Shown: positions 48,201-61,395, counted from the stretch's first letter. The stretch is DNA of 64,000 nucleotides from Xiphias gladius (GCF_016859285.1 NC_053402.1:24189056-24253055), one strand, 5' to 3'. A program made the numbers and translations. Notes: a model not told the origin generated them from the sequence alone.

Positions 48201-50604
48201 CTCACATTTTTAGCTCTACTTAAATCATCAATATAATGATGGAGTGTGAAAGTTAATTTTTGTTTTTTTGTTGTTGTTTTTTTAACCTCAGAAACAGTAG
48301 TTTGAAAAAACCAATCCTAATTCAAAGTACTCAATAGCGTCTGTTTTAACACTGTATATCTTAAAGTTTGCTAACATAAGCTACTGGTTATACCAGAACA
48401 AGTAAGATTGTATCAGCAAAACTTCTGCGTCTATTGAACTTTAACTTTTTATTTATAAAAGAAAGAATGTGTCGTGTCTTCTCTCAAAAGTTACAATCTG
48501 TCTTTAAACTTTTACCAGCCTGACCTTATTTACTTTAACAGTTTAAGAGAGAGCTGAGAGGAAACCTTGAGTGCTAACTAGCTGCAGCTTCCCCTAAAAC
48601 AAAGGTTAGTAGATGAGACAGTATTTTCACGTATGGATGAACTGGGTCTACTAACAAAGGGGCAAAATTTCCACTTAGAAATAATCGGGTACTTATGTAT
48701 CAACTGCACTGACTGCTTACATAGTTTTAAGTCTTTAGGTTTTATATGATTAAGTATTAGCATGAGCGTAGTTCAAATGATACTAACTGGACAAAATGAT
48801 ATTTTTATCTCTTTTCAATACAAAGTTTTTTAATCTTTAAAGAGTTTTAGTCTCAATTAAATGATGAGTGTTTTAGGTATAATTGTCGCCATATTTCCTC
48901 CATACACTGGAACTATTTTACTCTGGCAGATAAAGTTGGCTCTTGAGAGTCAGTTACAGATGGAGATGAACCGTCGTGCACTACCTGATTCTGCTCTCGG
49001 TCGGTCTGTCAGCATTTTTGACGAGTTTTCCGTCTCTTTTTAATTTATGTGCCTAATCGTGTCCTTTTTAATCAAACATTTCCCTTTTATTCTTTATAAC
49101 AACCAACGTGAACTAGCTCTCGTTAAAATAAACAATCCATCAGTTTGTAAATGTGGCTTGTTGTCTGCCTTGTCCAGCACAATCTGTAGGTGAACGATGC
49201 GTGAAAAAAGCTTTGGAGCTGGCGGAAGGTTATTTGTTCACCTTTGGTGGAGCCAGCTCGGCTAGCTGTTTAACACATCCTAGAACTCTCTCTAGATACA
49301 AATAGATGAAACTGGTATAATCTTCTCATCTGACTCCTAAGTAGGCAGCACAAAGATAATTTCCCAAGATTTCAGATTATTTCTTTCATGTGAATTATTG
49401 CAATTTAATTTATATCCATCTTTACACCCTGCCCTTTAGCATCCTTAGCACCAATTTGTAATTTCAGTTGTATTGGGGAAATTTGCATATTGCTTATTTT
49501 TATTATTTTTTTCTATTAATTTAATCCTCCATTGATCTGTTCTAAATGTTCCTTCATTTAATAAAATTCATTCATATATAATATTCCGATGTCTATTCTT
49601 CTCTGTGTTCATACACAGTTAATGAAAGAAATGGGGTACAAATTACAACAGCTTTACAGGATTTAATCTGCAATGTCAATAAAAGACAAATCATGGAGCT
49701 GCTCCATCAATAATTCATTTGAAACAGAATTATTGTACTTAGATTTAATGGGATTTCTTTTTTTGGCACTGCTGCAGCATGCACGTCCAGTCTACGGTGA
49801 TCCTGTGATTGGTCTTTTATATTCACAATGTTATCATAAATCCGAATTGATCTGTCCTAGACTATAGAGAATTAGATGTTCACACAAAATGGACAAAGTT
49901 GGTCCTGCAAAACCATGATGATAAAAGGACTGATTTGATGGTGCCAGTAGTTATTTCGTTTTTGAGATTTTTAAGGTCCAGATGTCCCAGCATGCCTCCG
50001 GAGTCCACGCTCTCATAATGGCCCACTGCCACAAAGACTCCTCCTCATTAATGACACAGACAGTAATTAAGGGGAAAAATACTATCCTTTAAGAAGCTTT
50101 TCAGAGTAAAAGCACTCAGCTTAAAGGTAAAAAAAGAAGTTATAACTTACATGTAAATAGTATCTTGATCCATTTTACTATTTTATCTGGTTTTTACTGG
50201 CAGGAGCATTAGCCACTAAACATAAAGAAAAAAAGATTTCATTTTACTGTAGTGATTAGGCACAGAAAGGCGGGCACATTATTTCCCGTCCTTCGAAAAG
50301 TTCAATCACCTTTTATAAATTGTGAAATTTTAAAACATATTTTGTTAAGTACACAACAAGACAAAATGCACAAAGTCATTCTGTGATGGTGGAAAGCCTG
50401 TTTCACAAATGAGCTGTTAACTGTTTGCTTAAAGAACTGAACTGAATTCACTATACTTTTATCATAGTAGAAGCTGAAAGGTTGATTTCACATGTTGTTG
50501 AAACCCAATATTCTGTTACTCAAGGATCTTAACATTTTATTGGTATAAATTCTAATACCAAAGATCTTATAAATCCACTTTTAACCCAGTAACTTAAGCA
50601 ATCA

Positions 50605-50760
50605 GTGATTTTTAAGAGCATCTATGCAGTTCCGAATGGATTAAAGGATTTTATAGAACCGATGATACATTTCAAACCTGGTACCACTCTAAATGCACTT
50701 TACACATCAAATGATCCCATCCAGGCTGCTGCAGCCAATAAAAGTCCGTATGCTTCATTC

Positions 50761-50763
<3 letters not shown>
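50605..50763 (+). other. Open frame of unknown meaning before the TG repeat
   Basis: A stop-free frame starts at ATG 50605 and encodes about 50 residues of non-repetitive sequence (including KDFIEPMIHFKPGTTLNALY) before entering the TG microsatellite, where it becomes Cys-Val repeats. Splice or promoter signals are not apparent and I do not recognise the peptide. Most likely chance. Confidence 0.15.
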
Positions 50764-50814
<51 letters not shown>

Positions 50815-50819
50815 TGTGT

Positions 50820-50861
<42 letters not shown>

Positions 50862-50897
50862 GTGTGTGTGTGTAGGTGTGTGTGTGTAGGTGTGTAG
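50764..50897 (+). repeat. Compound (TG)n microsatellite with GGTG and TAGG interruptions
   Basis: About 134 bp of TG dinucleotides interrupted by GGTG units and, at the right end, by three TAGGTG units. It runs directly into a TAG/G that could serve as a splice acceptor. Confidence 0.95.
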
Positions 50898-50941
50898 GTG
50901 TTGATCCTCAGAAGATTGCTCTGGCAAAGCTGAAGGAAGAG
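50898..50941 (+). other. Exon-like sequence of unknown gene
   Basis: Flanked by TGTGTAG on the left and a strong donor GTGAGT on the right (50942). One frame reads VDPQKIALAKLKEE. An alternative acceptor is the CCTCAG at 50906-50911. It could be an upstream untranslated exon of rab40c, an orphan coding exon or chance. No partner exon was recognised. Confidence 0.25.
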
Positions 50942-51119
50942 GTGAGTCACGGTTCTACAAAAACCCGTTTGACACGAATAGCATCAGATGCACACACTCA
51001 GCCTGCTACTGTTCATCACGTTTCATAATGTTATTCATATTGCAGTTATGCAATGTTCAAACTGTATGGGGAAAGTGCACAAACGTGTTTTTGTTTTTTT
51101 GTTTTCTCTTGAGCTGTGA

Positions 51120-51212
51120 CAGAGGTTTTTCTCTTTTCGTCCCCTCGTAGTTGTTTTATCTCCTTGGGGCCGTTTTTGCGTCCCTTTGGGGTCGCTTCGT
51201 ATCTCTTTTTGA
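51120..51212 (+). repeat. Degenerate ~21-bp tandem repeat (TCGTTTTGTGTCTCTTTG-like)
   Basis: Imperfect units such as CGTTTTTGCGTCCCTTTGGG and CGCTTCGTATCTCTTTTTG follow one another. The unit is a known kind of fish minisatellite. It lies about 0.5 kb before the rab40c CpG-rich region. Confidence 0.5.
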
Positions 51213-51639
51213 TCAGTGTGTGTCCTGTAACCGAGCTCTGTCGCGTTCAAACGAGATATATCAACATCCAGTCTACACAGAGGCTCTGGCCTGTGCCCCG
51301 TAGGTCCGTTCGGTCCGGGCTCCATCGGCTGTCGTTCGATTCCAACGATGGGGAGTAGATTCTGGGGGAGAGTCACGTCTGTTCCCCCGTGTTTCCCTCC
51401 AGCTTAACCTGAACCTGGACTTCACCCGGTCACTAACCGGTCGTGTCTCACGATGCTCGCCCCAACCATAACCAGTTATCGCTGCCTAGCCAATGTTTAC
51501 CGTAATCCGTCCCTGCCAGTTTTCTATTCAGCGAGAAATGAATCACCTTTGTTGTCCACATTTCCCTCACCATCTGCTTGTTGTTGACAGCGAACCTTGA
51601 CCGACGTGTTGCGCGGCCAATCTATGGCACCGCGTGTGT

Positions 51640-52250
51640 CACCGCGGAGTTGCCGTCCAATCGCGTGAGGGAGGGGGCGGGGCTCTGGGTGAGAGGGCGG
51701 GGACACAGACAGCAGCGCAGCGAGCCGCCGATCTGTCAACGGCGGCTTCAGTGTTGTGCCGCGGTACTGAGCAGATACAGCTGTGATTATGATTCAAAAA
51801 TAATGGAGAAAAAATGGGAAAATCACGGACTGAGATTACTGAGTACACCTACAGAGATTTGGACTGGACGTAAAAATGCCACAGCGTTTTAATCCCACTG
51901 CCGAGGTCGGCATTTTCTGGATATGACGCGGTGAAGTTACAGGAATCTTTGTCCCGGACTGAAGAAAGACAAGCGGGCCTGAAATCACACAGACGTCGGC
52001 TGAAGTTGAGCAACGGGCTGCGCTCGCTAAGTTAGCATTTAGCTTGCCGTGAAATACCAAGTTTTGTATCCACTGGGAAGTCATTTTATAAGGGGTGACG
52101 CGTGCAGCACTTGGCTATGCGTAGCGTGGTGTAACGCGTCTTTAAAGAATTACTGCTTTCCATGTCTTCGGTAACGTTAGCAGCAGTGATAATAGCAAGG
52201 CTAGCTGGCTAGCTATCCGGCAGTGCTAGCTTGTTGTTCCCCTGCTAAGT
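51640..52250 (+). promoter_or_regulatory. rab40c CpG-rich promoter / untranslated first exon region
   Basis: The region is rich in CpG against an AT-rich background, with GC boxes (GGGGGCGGGGC at about 51673 and AGGGCGGGGAC at about 51695). The tail at 52170-52240 has repeated GCTAGC and AACGTTAGC motifs. Because the first coding exon begins at a splice acceptor, an untranslated exon must lie upstream, and this is the best candidate. Exact start and donor were not determined. Confidence 0.55.
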
Positions 52251-52970
52251 TAGGCAGAATAGAAACAAAAAAACAGACTGACACCGACCAGGTTTGGTTG
52301 GGGTTTTTGGTTTGTTTGTTTTGCATACTAGAAAATATATCTCAGCGGAGATATCTGCAATTGTCTGTAAAAAAGTGGCAATTGTCACCCAGCTTAATAT
52401 ACATAGCACTCGACAATAAGCATGTTCTCCTTCCCGTCCGGTTAGAGCTTGAGTTACACTTTGGTTATCTGTTCTTTTGATCTTTAATAGATATTTATGT
52501 CACTGCGATAAAGGACTTCTGGCTTTGGTTGTGGTTATATAATTTCTTCAGCTGTCAGAAAGACAGCAGTAGTTGTTTTCATTAGGTAAAGTTTTTTTTC
52601 CTAACTAATACATTTCTTATCTTTAACTTTAGCAATAAGGATGAATTGGTTTTCAGTACCACACTTTTGGCCCCCAGCGTGTTATACAAATAGGACATTC
52701 CTGTGAGACTGTAGTGTGGTTTTAGTCTGAAAATTACCTACTTGCCCACAATTTGGAATACTGAAAAGAAACAGGCAAAACAAGGACTTTAAGCTGATGA
52801 ACCCCCATTCAGCAAGTTCATGACATAACAAACATCATCTTTGTTTTGGGTCAAGTAAGAGTGATAACACACAAGGGGGTTGGTCGGTTACCCATCCTTG
52901 TGTCGACAGGGGAAGTTTACAGTCGCTCATCTTCAGCCTCCATCTGCCCTGGGCTCAGATGTGAGACGTC

Positions 52971-55900
52971 ATGGGCAGCCAGGGAAGCCCGGTGAAAAGC
53001 TATGACTACCTGCTCAAGTTCCTCCTGGTCGGAGACAGCGATGTGGGCAAAGGAGAGATCCTGGACAGCCTGCAGGATGGATCGGCTGAGTCCCCGTATG
53101 CTTACAGTAGCGGTGAGTCACTCCTGTCTCAGCTGATTGGAACCTGTTGGCTCAGTTTTGTCCTCTTGTGCTGATGAGCTCATCAGGTTGTTTCATACTT
53201 GCTCATCGTAAATGTTCTGAGCATAATAGCGGCATTTTGCAGCGTGAAATGAGGAGAATCCTCCAAAGACCTCTCTTCTCTGTCTTTAAAAACACATTTA
53301 CACACCCTAACGCTGATCACACAGGCCATTCTCGTGGGAGTGAGTCAGGCAGTCATGAATGTATGTGCATTGTTGTTGACTAAGTTGATCACTTACTAAA
53401 CAGTCCTTTTCATGACCTCATAGTCCAACAACAAAACACAGGTTTTAGACCTACATGATTCGCATGCTGGTTTTTACACAGTGAATATTTCAAGTCTACA
53501 TCCTATCCAGTATAATAGTGGTTCCTCAGCTTCAGTTGCGCCTAGCTGTAAAAAGTAAGTGAAGCTGCTAACCCAGCCAAAGTATACTGCTTTGGCGCTT
53601 GTATATAAATGTATTTTAGCTGATTGGAGGATGTTTAACTATCTCTGTGAACATGCTTCCAGACCCATAAGAAAAATTTAGATTTGAATATTACTGAGGC
53701 AAAATGAATTAGATCACAGATCATTTCTAAGTCAGCAGTGTTTGTAAATTTAGAGTAGGTGTATTCAGGAACACCAGCACTTTTAGCTACCAGGAATGGA
53801 AGGCTAATGTAACTGCCCAGTCAGATGATCCCTCCCTGGGTGAAGGAGCTCAGATCACCTGGCTCTCTCACTGCTTTTGCTCCAGGGCTGACAGCCACTA
53901 CGCTGCTACTGTAGGCTGCTGGTCTGTGACTGCTGTGAAATGAAAGGAAGTTCTTAAAGGACCGTGTCTTTGTTTTCATATCTTTAATGCCATTCAGTGC
54001 AAATCATACACAAATACATTTGACCATTTTCCAAGGCATGTCGTCATGGTTTAGATTTCTTTAATGTACTTTTACATGTGTCCACTGGTATTCCACAGGT
54101 TTAGAATGAATTAAAAGTGGTCTACCTTGAGGGATGGATCACTGCATACCCTTGCATCCACGGCTATAATTTTCACATCTAGTCTTTTATAATAAACAGC
54201 CATTATTGGTGTCATCACTAAGCCATGTAACCAAAATAAAGACTCTGTGAGTGCGTGAAGTTTGCTTTGTTGTAGCTATATTACTTCCCCTTGTTTCTTC
54301 AAATAATTGGGGAAATGCAGTAAAGGCTGTCAAAGAAAAGGAAGCAATAATAAATGTGCAAATAGAAAAGAAAATCTTTCTGGGTGGGAATAAATCAATT
54401 GGGTGGGTCACCCAAATCAATTGTACATATGGGAAACACTTTATCACCATAAACATAATGTCTGCTGCTGTCAAAATTACGTAACGTTTGTGTGGTTATG
54501 TATTGGAAATCACCCCGCACTGAAAAAAGCAGACACAGTCTTCACTGTGATGGATTACTTCAACTTGGGAACCTTTCAAATACTGTTGTTTTTAATAATG
54601 TACTAGAATGAGATGGAAGTAATGGCTGCGCAGAAGACAGGAAAAATAATTTTAAAGCACTAAAATGCTGCAGTATGCTTTAGAAAGTAGTCAGCTGTAA
54701 TGTAAATAATACGTACGTTTTGTAAATTGGCTTAAACATGCAAAAACTCTGGCATGGTCCTTAAATAGCATAAGGTTACACCCTCTATGCTCACAGACAG
54801 TAGTGAATGAACCCTGTATCATATGAATCACTCAGATGATGCTAGTAGAGGTTGTACGAGTTTGCCAAGAAACAGTAATGAGCTGCACGGCAGAACATAA
54901 AGGAAGAGCGTACATCCATCACACGCATGCAGCCTAATTAGACCTTCTTCACTTTAAACCACTGGAATCACAATATCAGTTGCCTGGTTACTGATTACTT
55001 TAATGTAGAATGTGCAACGTGAACTGCATAACTGCATATGTTAACTGCATTTGCCCCAGCAAACTGTCCTCACCAGAAATGCTGTTGTAGATGATTCCCT
55101 GAGCTGAGTATTCATTTAGTATTTCAGATGAAGATTACCCTCTCATCCCCCTAGCAGTGACAGCAACTGTTTATGAAAAAAACATCAGTCAGCAGAGTGA
55201 CCCCTTTTCACCAGCGCTTATCTAATGAATTCTGCCAAAGACTGATGCTGCCTGTTGGCATTTGGCAGCAGTGTGAAGACCCTCCGTCAGGTCGTGTGTG
55301 TTTGCAGACATCCCCGTTTCCTGAAGGCCAGACTGTTCGATTGCAGCAGTTGAATGTGATTTAGTGAGGGAGTTCATCATTACGAATAAGTAATAATGTT
55401 AAAGAATGAGTTAAAGAGTTGACAAGACTCTCTGCATCTCGGTGGAAGTATTGGTCTATTCTAGCTTTTTTTAACAGAGATCTCGCTATATTGCCGTTAA
55501 GAAGTCCCCTCATTATGCCGGCTTTGCTTGTTTACACTGAACCAAACAAAGCCAGCATAATGCTGCCCCATTGTGTGATTTTTAGATAGCAAGCCAGAGT
55601 TCCTGAAATCAGAGGCGTGACGTGTAACACAACAGGGTTGGCGTCTGTCCCGCTTTAATTGCACCCATTAATCGTTGAAGTTCTTTTTCAAGCAAAAATG
55701 CCTGACGTTCTCTAATTGCAGCTACGCAAACATGAGGATTTGCTGCCTTTATATTACTGTGAATTGAGTGCCTTTGAGTTTGAGACTGCTGGTTGGACAC
55801 ATTAAGACCTTGTCTTGCACTTAAGGAAATTTTGATGTGAATTTTACAAAATTTTCTGACCTTTTGTAGACAAAACAATTACTCGATTAATGAAGGCTAT

Positions 55901-58900
55901 AAGTCGCCAGATTAATTGATAATGAAAATAAACATGTATTTAAACATAGTTGTATACTTAGTCCCATTATCTGTACATCTGTAAACCACAATAGATTTGA
56001 AACGAGTAGATGCTTAATTAGTCCGTTGACAGAAAAATAATGCCAACTATTTTTATAACTTATCAATCGGTACTTTATTTTTAAAGCAAAATGCCAAATA
56101 TTCCTCGGTTGCAGCTTCTCAGTCGTGAGAATTTGCTGCATTTCTTAGTCTCATGTGATAATAAATTGAATTATATTTTGAAGTGTTAGACAAAACAACC
56201 AATTTACAGACAAAGCAACCAATTAATCTTGGGCTGTAGGTAATGATAAACCAAATAATGAATCAGTTAGTCAGGAAATAACTTTGAAATTAATTGAGAA
56301 GAAAAGTTATTGTTATTTGCAACCTTACGTTATGATAGCAAACTACTGACCTGCCCTTAGATGGAAACCTATCTGACACATTAACGGTATTTTTGAGATT
56401 CATCTGGCATTTGTGTGAAGACCAGCTTCTAAAGAGTCTCTAAAAGAGGAATCTGGCCTAATTGATGCGAGCAAGATCAAAAGCCTTCAAACGGCTTCAT
56501 TAAATATGGGAGTGCAGAGAGGAACGCAAGTGAACGCGCTTCAGCTGGGATGTTTGTGTAGACAGAAGATCTGCGATTGATTTCTATCCCTCTGGCAAAG
56601 AGAGGTTAACATGGAAGGATGGGGAATGCTTGTGAAGAACCTAAATATTTTAAGAGATGAAAATCAGGACAGTAGAATAGATTTTTGATTCGATGACATT
56701 GTCCTCAGGCTATAATTTTGGTCCCTGTCTGTTTTGAGGCTGACTATTGGATAGACCAGTCTGTCACATTTCCTCCTCATTAATCAGTGTTTGTGTATTG
56801 ATCAGAAATGTGTGATAAGCTTGTCAGGTTGCTTTTATTCAACATGATGTGCTTTGAGATGACTTTTTAGGTGGTAACAAACAACCAGCATCCCAATACA
56901 AAAAAAAGATTCAGTTCACCTTCATAGGAGGCTGGAATCACTAAACTTAGTAACTGAAAGTTTAATAATACGACTAATCAATTATCAGAATTGTTGCCGA
57001 TTAGTTTTCTGTTGATCAACTCGTCATTTCAGCTCTAACTCCACCTGGTATAGCATATTTTCTGGAAATTCCATTGCAAAACTGCTGATGAAGTAAGCGT
57101 ATAGAAAAGTCTTTTGTTAAATCCAAGGAATTAAATACCTGACAAATCGAGGTACTTGCTCTCAAACCTCTAAATCCCAAATTACCATAAAGCAGTCCTT
57201 TGCATTACTTTCTAGTGTTGTTTACAATGGCCTAATACATGGAGAGATATTGGAGGGATAGCTTTCTCAGTAATGACGGTGTAAAGGTATCTCTACTGGT
57301 TGACAAATCTCTTAAATTAACCAACCCTAAATCACTCTTTGTTGTCCCTCCTGTTTGAAATCATTGTCGTGTCTTGACACATTTCTTGGTTTTAACACAT
57401 TCAGAACAGACAACATTAAAGGATTCCTCAGCAAGGCATTCTTAGGGAGGGGGGGGGCTTTGGTTTGTTGAGGTTATAAATGATTTCTGAGGAGATTTCG
57501 AGATTAATTTTTCACACCACGATAAGGTTTTGAATTTCACGGTCGGTTGATAGTAGCCATCAGATAACTCCAGCCTTGAAGGAGTGAAGCCAATTAAAAT
57601 GCAAAAACAGGTTTAAAAGACAGTTTTTCAGTGCAGCTGCTAGACAAGTGAGACTATTAAATCTTTTTTTATTCAGCACACACTAACAATGGAATATTCC
57701 CCAGGGGTCGACGAGGCACGGCGGCCCATTGTTTCTCTATGGCAGTGGACTGGCTGTTTTGACAGTCGCATATCCATAAACAACAGTTATCGCTGGATGC
57801 AGGCCAGCTCAGAGATAGCCTCCTATACTGCCCTGCTGGATGAGAGGGGGGTTTAGAGTGAGTGTAGGGGGGAGAATTTGTAGGTAAATGAAAGGCGGAA
57901 CCTGGTCTAATCCTCTTAAAAGATGCACAGACTGACTCACAGACTGTTCAATATTACCACAGAGCTGAGCGAGAAATGCAGTCTCACTGCTACCAAATAA
58001 GATTTTCTGCACTTGGTCCACTATTTGTTTCTCCCTTTTATTTCTTATTTCCTTGCTTCCTTCATATCCCTTTACATGTAACTTACACCCTGGGGATGTG
58101 ATTTATTTCATATTCGGTGTCATTCAGCGGTTACACAATAAATTCGCATTTGTCTTTAGTTTTCTGGGGTTTTTTTCCAGTTTGTATATGTTCCTACATG
58201 ATACAGCCACACAGTGCACAGTGAGACTGTACCCAGTCTGATGGACCAGCTGTCTATCAAACAAGATTGTCCACCAGATTTTTTTAAGCTCCGTTAAAAG
58301 CCGGTACTTTTAAAATGATGTTTTTCCCAGCTACAGCAGGCCTATCCATAAATCAGAGCGCTGATCTTTTTTTCCAGGATTTCTTGCATTTGATACAGTG
58401 TTGAATTTTCTCGTGGAAGAACAATGTCACGGAGAACCTGTTTCTGTGTTACCTCAGATATATCTTTGACAATCCCATACTGAAATTTCTTGTTACTTGT
58501 CAGTTGTCGCTATTATTGGCTGATATATTCCCCCACTGATTTACATGTCTAGTTCTTGTACGTACCCGTTTTGGCAACAATTTCTGGACCTTTCGGACTG
58601 CAGTTTTTTATAAAGACACAATAAAATGATATTTAAGAGGAAATATGATGCGTTAAGCCTACTATAGTCATTATGTTGGAGCAGTGAATGAGAAAGAAGC
58701 AGCACCCATGTTTCTGATTACACCAATGTCTAATTTAAAATGTCAGAAATGTTGAAGTATAGGTCAAAGGAAAGAAGTCTGCCCTGTTTCTTAAGATAAC
58801 TGTTAGCAGTTATGCACCAACTATATTTAGTGGCTTGACTATATTTTCTATACAGTAAATAAAAATAAAGTTATAAAAATAAATTCTCTGCATTGTACAA

Positions 58901-61395
58901 TTGGTATCACAGTAAAGTGTCCCATCTTCAGCTCTTTCAGAACACAACAGAGTTATTCTCTTATTTTACTCCAAAATCCAAAGACAAGGACGGCTAAATA
59001 GCTCTGGAAGAAAAGATAACATATGAGAAACCTTTGTCCAACAAAATGCAGACATACCTGTCAGGTCAGTGTTTCCATAAACAGTTTCTCAATTTATTTT
59101 TTCTGGAAAATGTAGTAATAATAGGTAATTACATATAACGTGTGTGAGAGTTTCTGTTGCCTCCTCGCAGGCCTACTGTGGTGCTTTGGGCTTTGACAAA
59201 AAAAATCATCTGTAATATTACCATAGAGTGAAATCAACGCCTCTCTGACACAGTCTCAACAAAAGCTTAACATCATAAGCTTCTCACAGCTTTGACTACA
59301 TCCAGAGAACAAACAAAGTCAGCCGACTCCCAGAATAGAAGCAGCAGTCTTCAGCTGAGACATCAGAGACATCAGAGAAGCTATTGATTATCTGGGAAAT
59401 CTAAGTGAGCACTGGCAATGGGCGGAAAGGAAGCACTTGGTACGAAGCCCTGCACTCGCTCCAATTCAATTAGGCTAGCCTGAGCTCAGCACTTTAGCTC
59501 AGCAGCAGTTTCATGTTTCCTGGAAAATTGGAAGTTTTCGCTAACGTTGTTAGCCAGCAGCTGCTACCTGCCAAAGTCTGGTGCAGTCATGTGTGAGAGT
59601 CTGGGAACTGGGAGGGTTGCTCTTTTGCTGCGCTGTCTTTCAAATATTACCACCGTGTCTTTTTCCCAAGAGTCTTCATTTTCAGTCTTGTTCCTGACAG
59701 TTTCCAGTTAATAAATATCCAATTCATCATTGGTGGTGCTGTGAGAGTCTGCTAAGTAAAGGCTGTTAGGCCAATAAACCTGAAATGATAAATTGAATTA
59801 TCAGTTTGTTCGCAGATAATTAATCAATGACATGTTTGATAATCATTTTAGTCAACCGTCAAGTAAAAATACCAAACATTAGCTGTTAACAGCTTAAGAT
59901 GTGCTACAGATGTGAACTGCTTTTCAAATGCTGATTTGAAAACCTTTGATTTTTGTTTTTTGATGTGTCTTTTGACTAAAAGCACTTTAAAGACATCGTT
60001 TTGGACTCTGCAACTAACAATTACTGGTATTATCGATTAATCTGCTGAGTATTTTCTCAATTAACTGATCAATCTTTTGTGAAAGTATTGCCCATCACAA
60101 TTTCTTTGAGACTAAAACCAAAAATATTAAATTTACAATTATGTAAAACAAAGAAAAGTAATGTAATTCTAAAAATTAAGAAGGTGCTACCAGAGAAATG
60201 TTGGTGCTTTTCCTTGAAAAGTGACTCAAACTATTAATTGATTATCAACTAATTATCCATAGAATTATTTTCTGTTGATTCATGAATCAAACTGTCAACT
60301 GTCAGCTCTCCTGGCTTTATTTTAAAATAATCGATAGGTGAAATGATAATTAAATCATTAGCTCCAGACCCATGATAGTTTTTAAGCCAGTTAACATCCT
60401 AAAGAATTAATTGTGTCCTTAACAACTGGCTGGAGAGGTGGAAATGTCATTGAAACAGCATTTAGCTGCTTAGCACCTAATCGGGGTAGGGTGGGGCACA
60501 TTTTTGGAACATGTTCCACACGATCAAATATAAGCTGTTGAGTTAAAGATAAACATCTTATCGGAGGTGGAAAACGCTGATTAAGCAGGGGTTCACCTAT
60601 TTGGCCCCAGGTGGTACCAGACTCAGAGAAAACCACACGGACCTGGCAAGCAGACTCAGGTAAACATGTCCAGACATGGAGCAGCAGAGCGACAGGTGTA
60701 GCAGTCAGACAGGTTTGTCAGTGATGAGCCAAACAGCAGGCCAGAACAGAAGGATCTGTTAACCGCCTGAGGCTTTACACCCACATTTTGACAGTTAAAC
60801 AGTAAACATGGTCTGTGTAACACTCATTAGAAAATTAATTACAGTGCGTTTCTTACATTCACTGAATGGCTAAAAGCAAACTGAAATGATTGGTTCAGGT
60901 GCTGTGATGGTAACTAAGCAATCGTCCGACTTGACCATCCTCACAAACAAATTAAAAAATTAGCATTATGACTGATTGGTGAAAAGCAGGAATGGGAAAG
61001 GACTGGCACTAATTGTTACCCTTGATGAAAACAGGTCAAAAAGAATTACATACAGTTATAAATATTTTACATTCAGAGAAAGCTTAAAGATTTCCACTGT
61101 GATAAGCCTCATCCTCAAATACATAGTTTTCACATTTTTTAAAAGCCAAACCTCATCCTCTGTTGTGTGTCGCGGGTACATTTTCACTTTGATTTAGTAA
61201 AGTGGCTCAAGTAGACAATGAGTCATTTTGTCGAGCACCAGCTCGTCTCTGACTGTGGTTTTATAATCTTGATGGATGTTGATCTTCCTGATGCATCCAT
61301 TTGTCTAATGCCTGCCCCCTCTCTCTCTGTCCAGGTATCGACTATAAAACCACCACCATTCTTCTGGATGGGAGAAGAGTGAAGCTGGAGCTTTG
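52971..61395 (+). CDS. rab40c: Ras-related protein Rab-40C, N-terminal two coding exons
   Basis: Exon 52971-53112 starts [20 protein letters not shown] and contains the P-loop GDSDVGKGE (residues 21-29). Exon 61335-61395 continues in phase with [20 protein letters not shown], ending inside the Trp codon before GTAAGC. The MGSQGSP start and SPYAYS favour RAB40C over RAB40B. Rab40 proteins are Rab-like GTPases with a SOCS box that act as substrate receptors for Cullin-5 ubiquitin ligases; the G3 DTSGQ motif, the SOCS box and the C-terminal CKIS should lie beyond 64000. The Gly after GK (GKG instead of GKS/T) is normal for the family. The intron between the two exons is 8.2 kb. The upstream acceptor AG is at 52957-52958, leaving 12 nt of 5' UTR in this exon. 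Confidence 0.95.
55511..55562. repeat. 20-bp inverted repeat hairpin with 12-base loop
   Basis: 55511-55530 (CATTATGCCGGCTTTGCTTG) and the reverse complement of 55543-55562 match at 18 of 20, both differences being transitions. Probably the core of a short palindromic element. Confidence 0.75.
55665..56330. repeat. TTAATCGATTA-family repeats, two diverged copies
   Basis: The first (about 55665-55930) runs from CATTAATCGTTG to GATTAATTGATAATGAAAAT. The second (about 56000-56330) runs from GTAGATGCTTAATTAGTCCG to AAAGTTATTGTTATTTGCAAC. Both carry the internal block GCAGCTACGCAAAC/GTTGCAGCTTCTCAG. Confidence 0.6.
56960..57040. repeat. TTAATCGATTA-family end fragment
   Basis: CGACTAATCAATTATCAGAATTG followed by GTTTTCTGTTGATCAACTCG is one terminus of the family; the rest is absent. 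Confidence 0.5.
59775..60370. repeat. TTAATCGATTA-family repeats, two copies in tandem
   Basis: A fragment at 59775-59900 (ATAATTAATCAATGACATG and similar) is followed by a fuller copy at about 60005-60370 that begins CTCTGCAACTAACAATTACTGG and ends GATAGGTGAAATGATAATTAAATC. It contains CCATCACAATTTCTTTGAGAC as in other long copies. Confidence 0.6.

Larger units (their letters stand above)
45956..51640. other. Intergenic region between pigq and rab40c
   Basis: Mostly AT-rich non-coding DNA with repeats: fish family pieces at 46620-46780 and 47990-48200, a Tc1 remnant at 47270-47785, a diverged repeat at 49220-49395, a long TG microsatellite at 50764-50897 and a degenerate tandem repeat at 51120-51212. 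One exon-like sequence at 50898-50941 is listed separately. In human, NHLRC4 lies between these two genes; I recognise no NHL-repeat coding sequence here. Confidence 0.5.
53113..61334 (+). other. rab40c first coding intron (8.2 kb)
   Basis: No other exon is supported. The first half (53.1-55.4 kb) is unremarkable AT-rich sequence. From 55.5 to 60.4 kb it contains a short hairpin (55511-55562) and at least four copies or part copies of the TTAATCGATTA family. 57.3-59.7 kb is unassigned. Confidence 0.6.
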
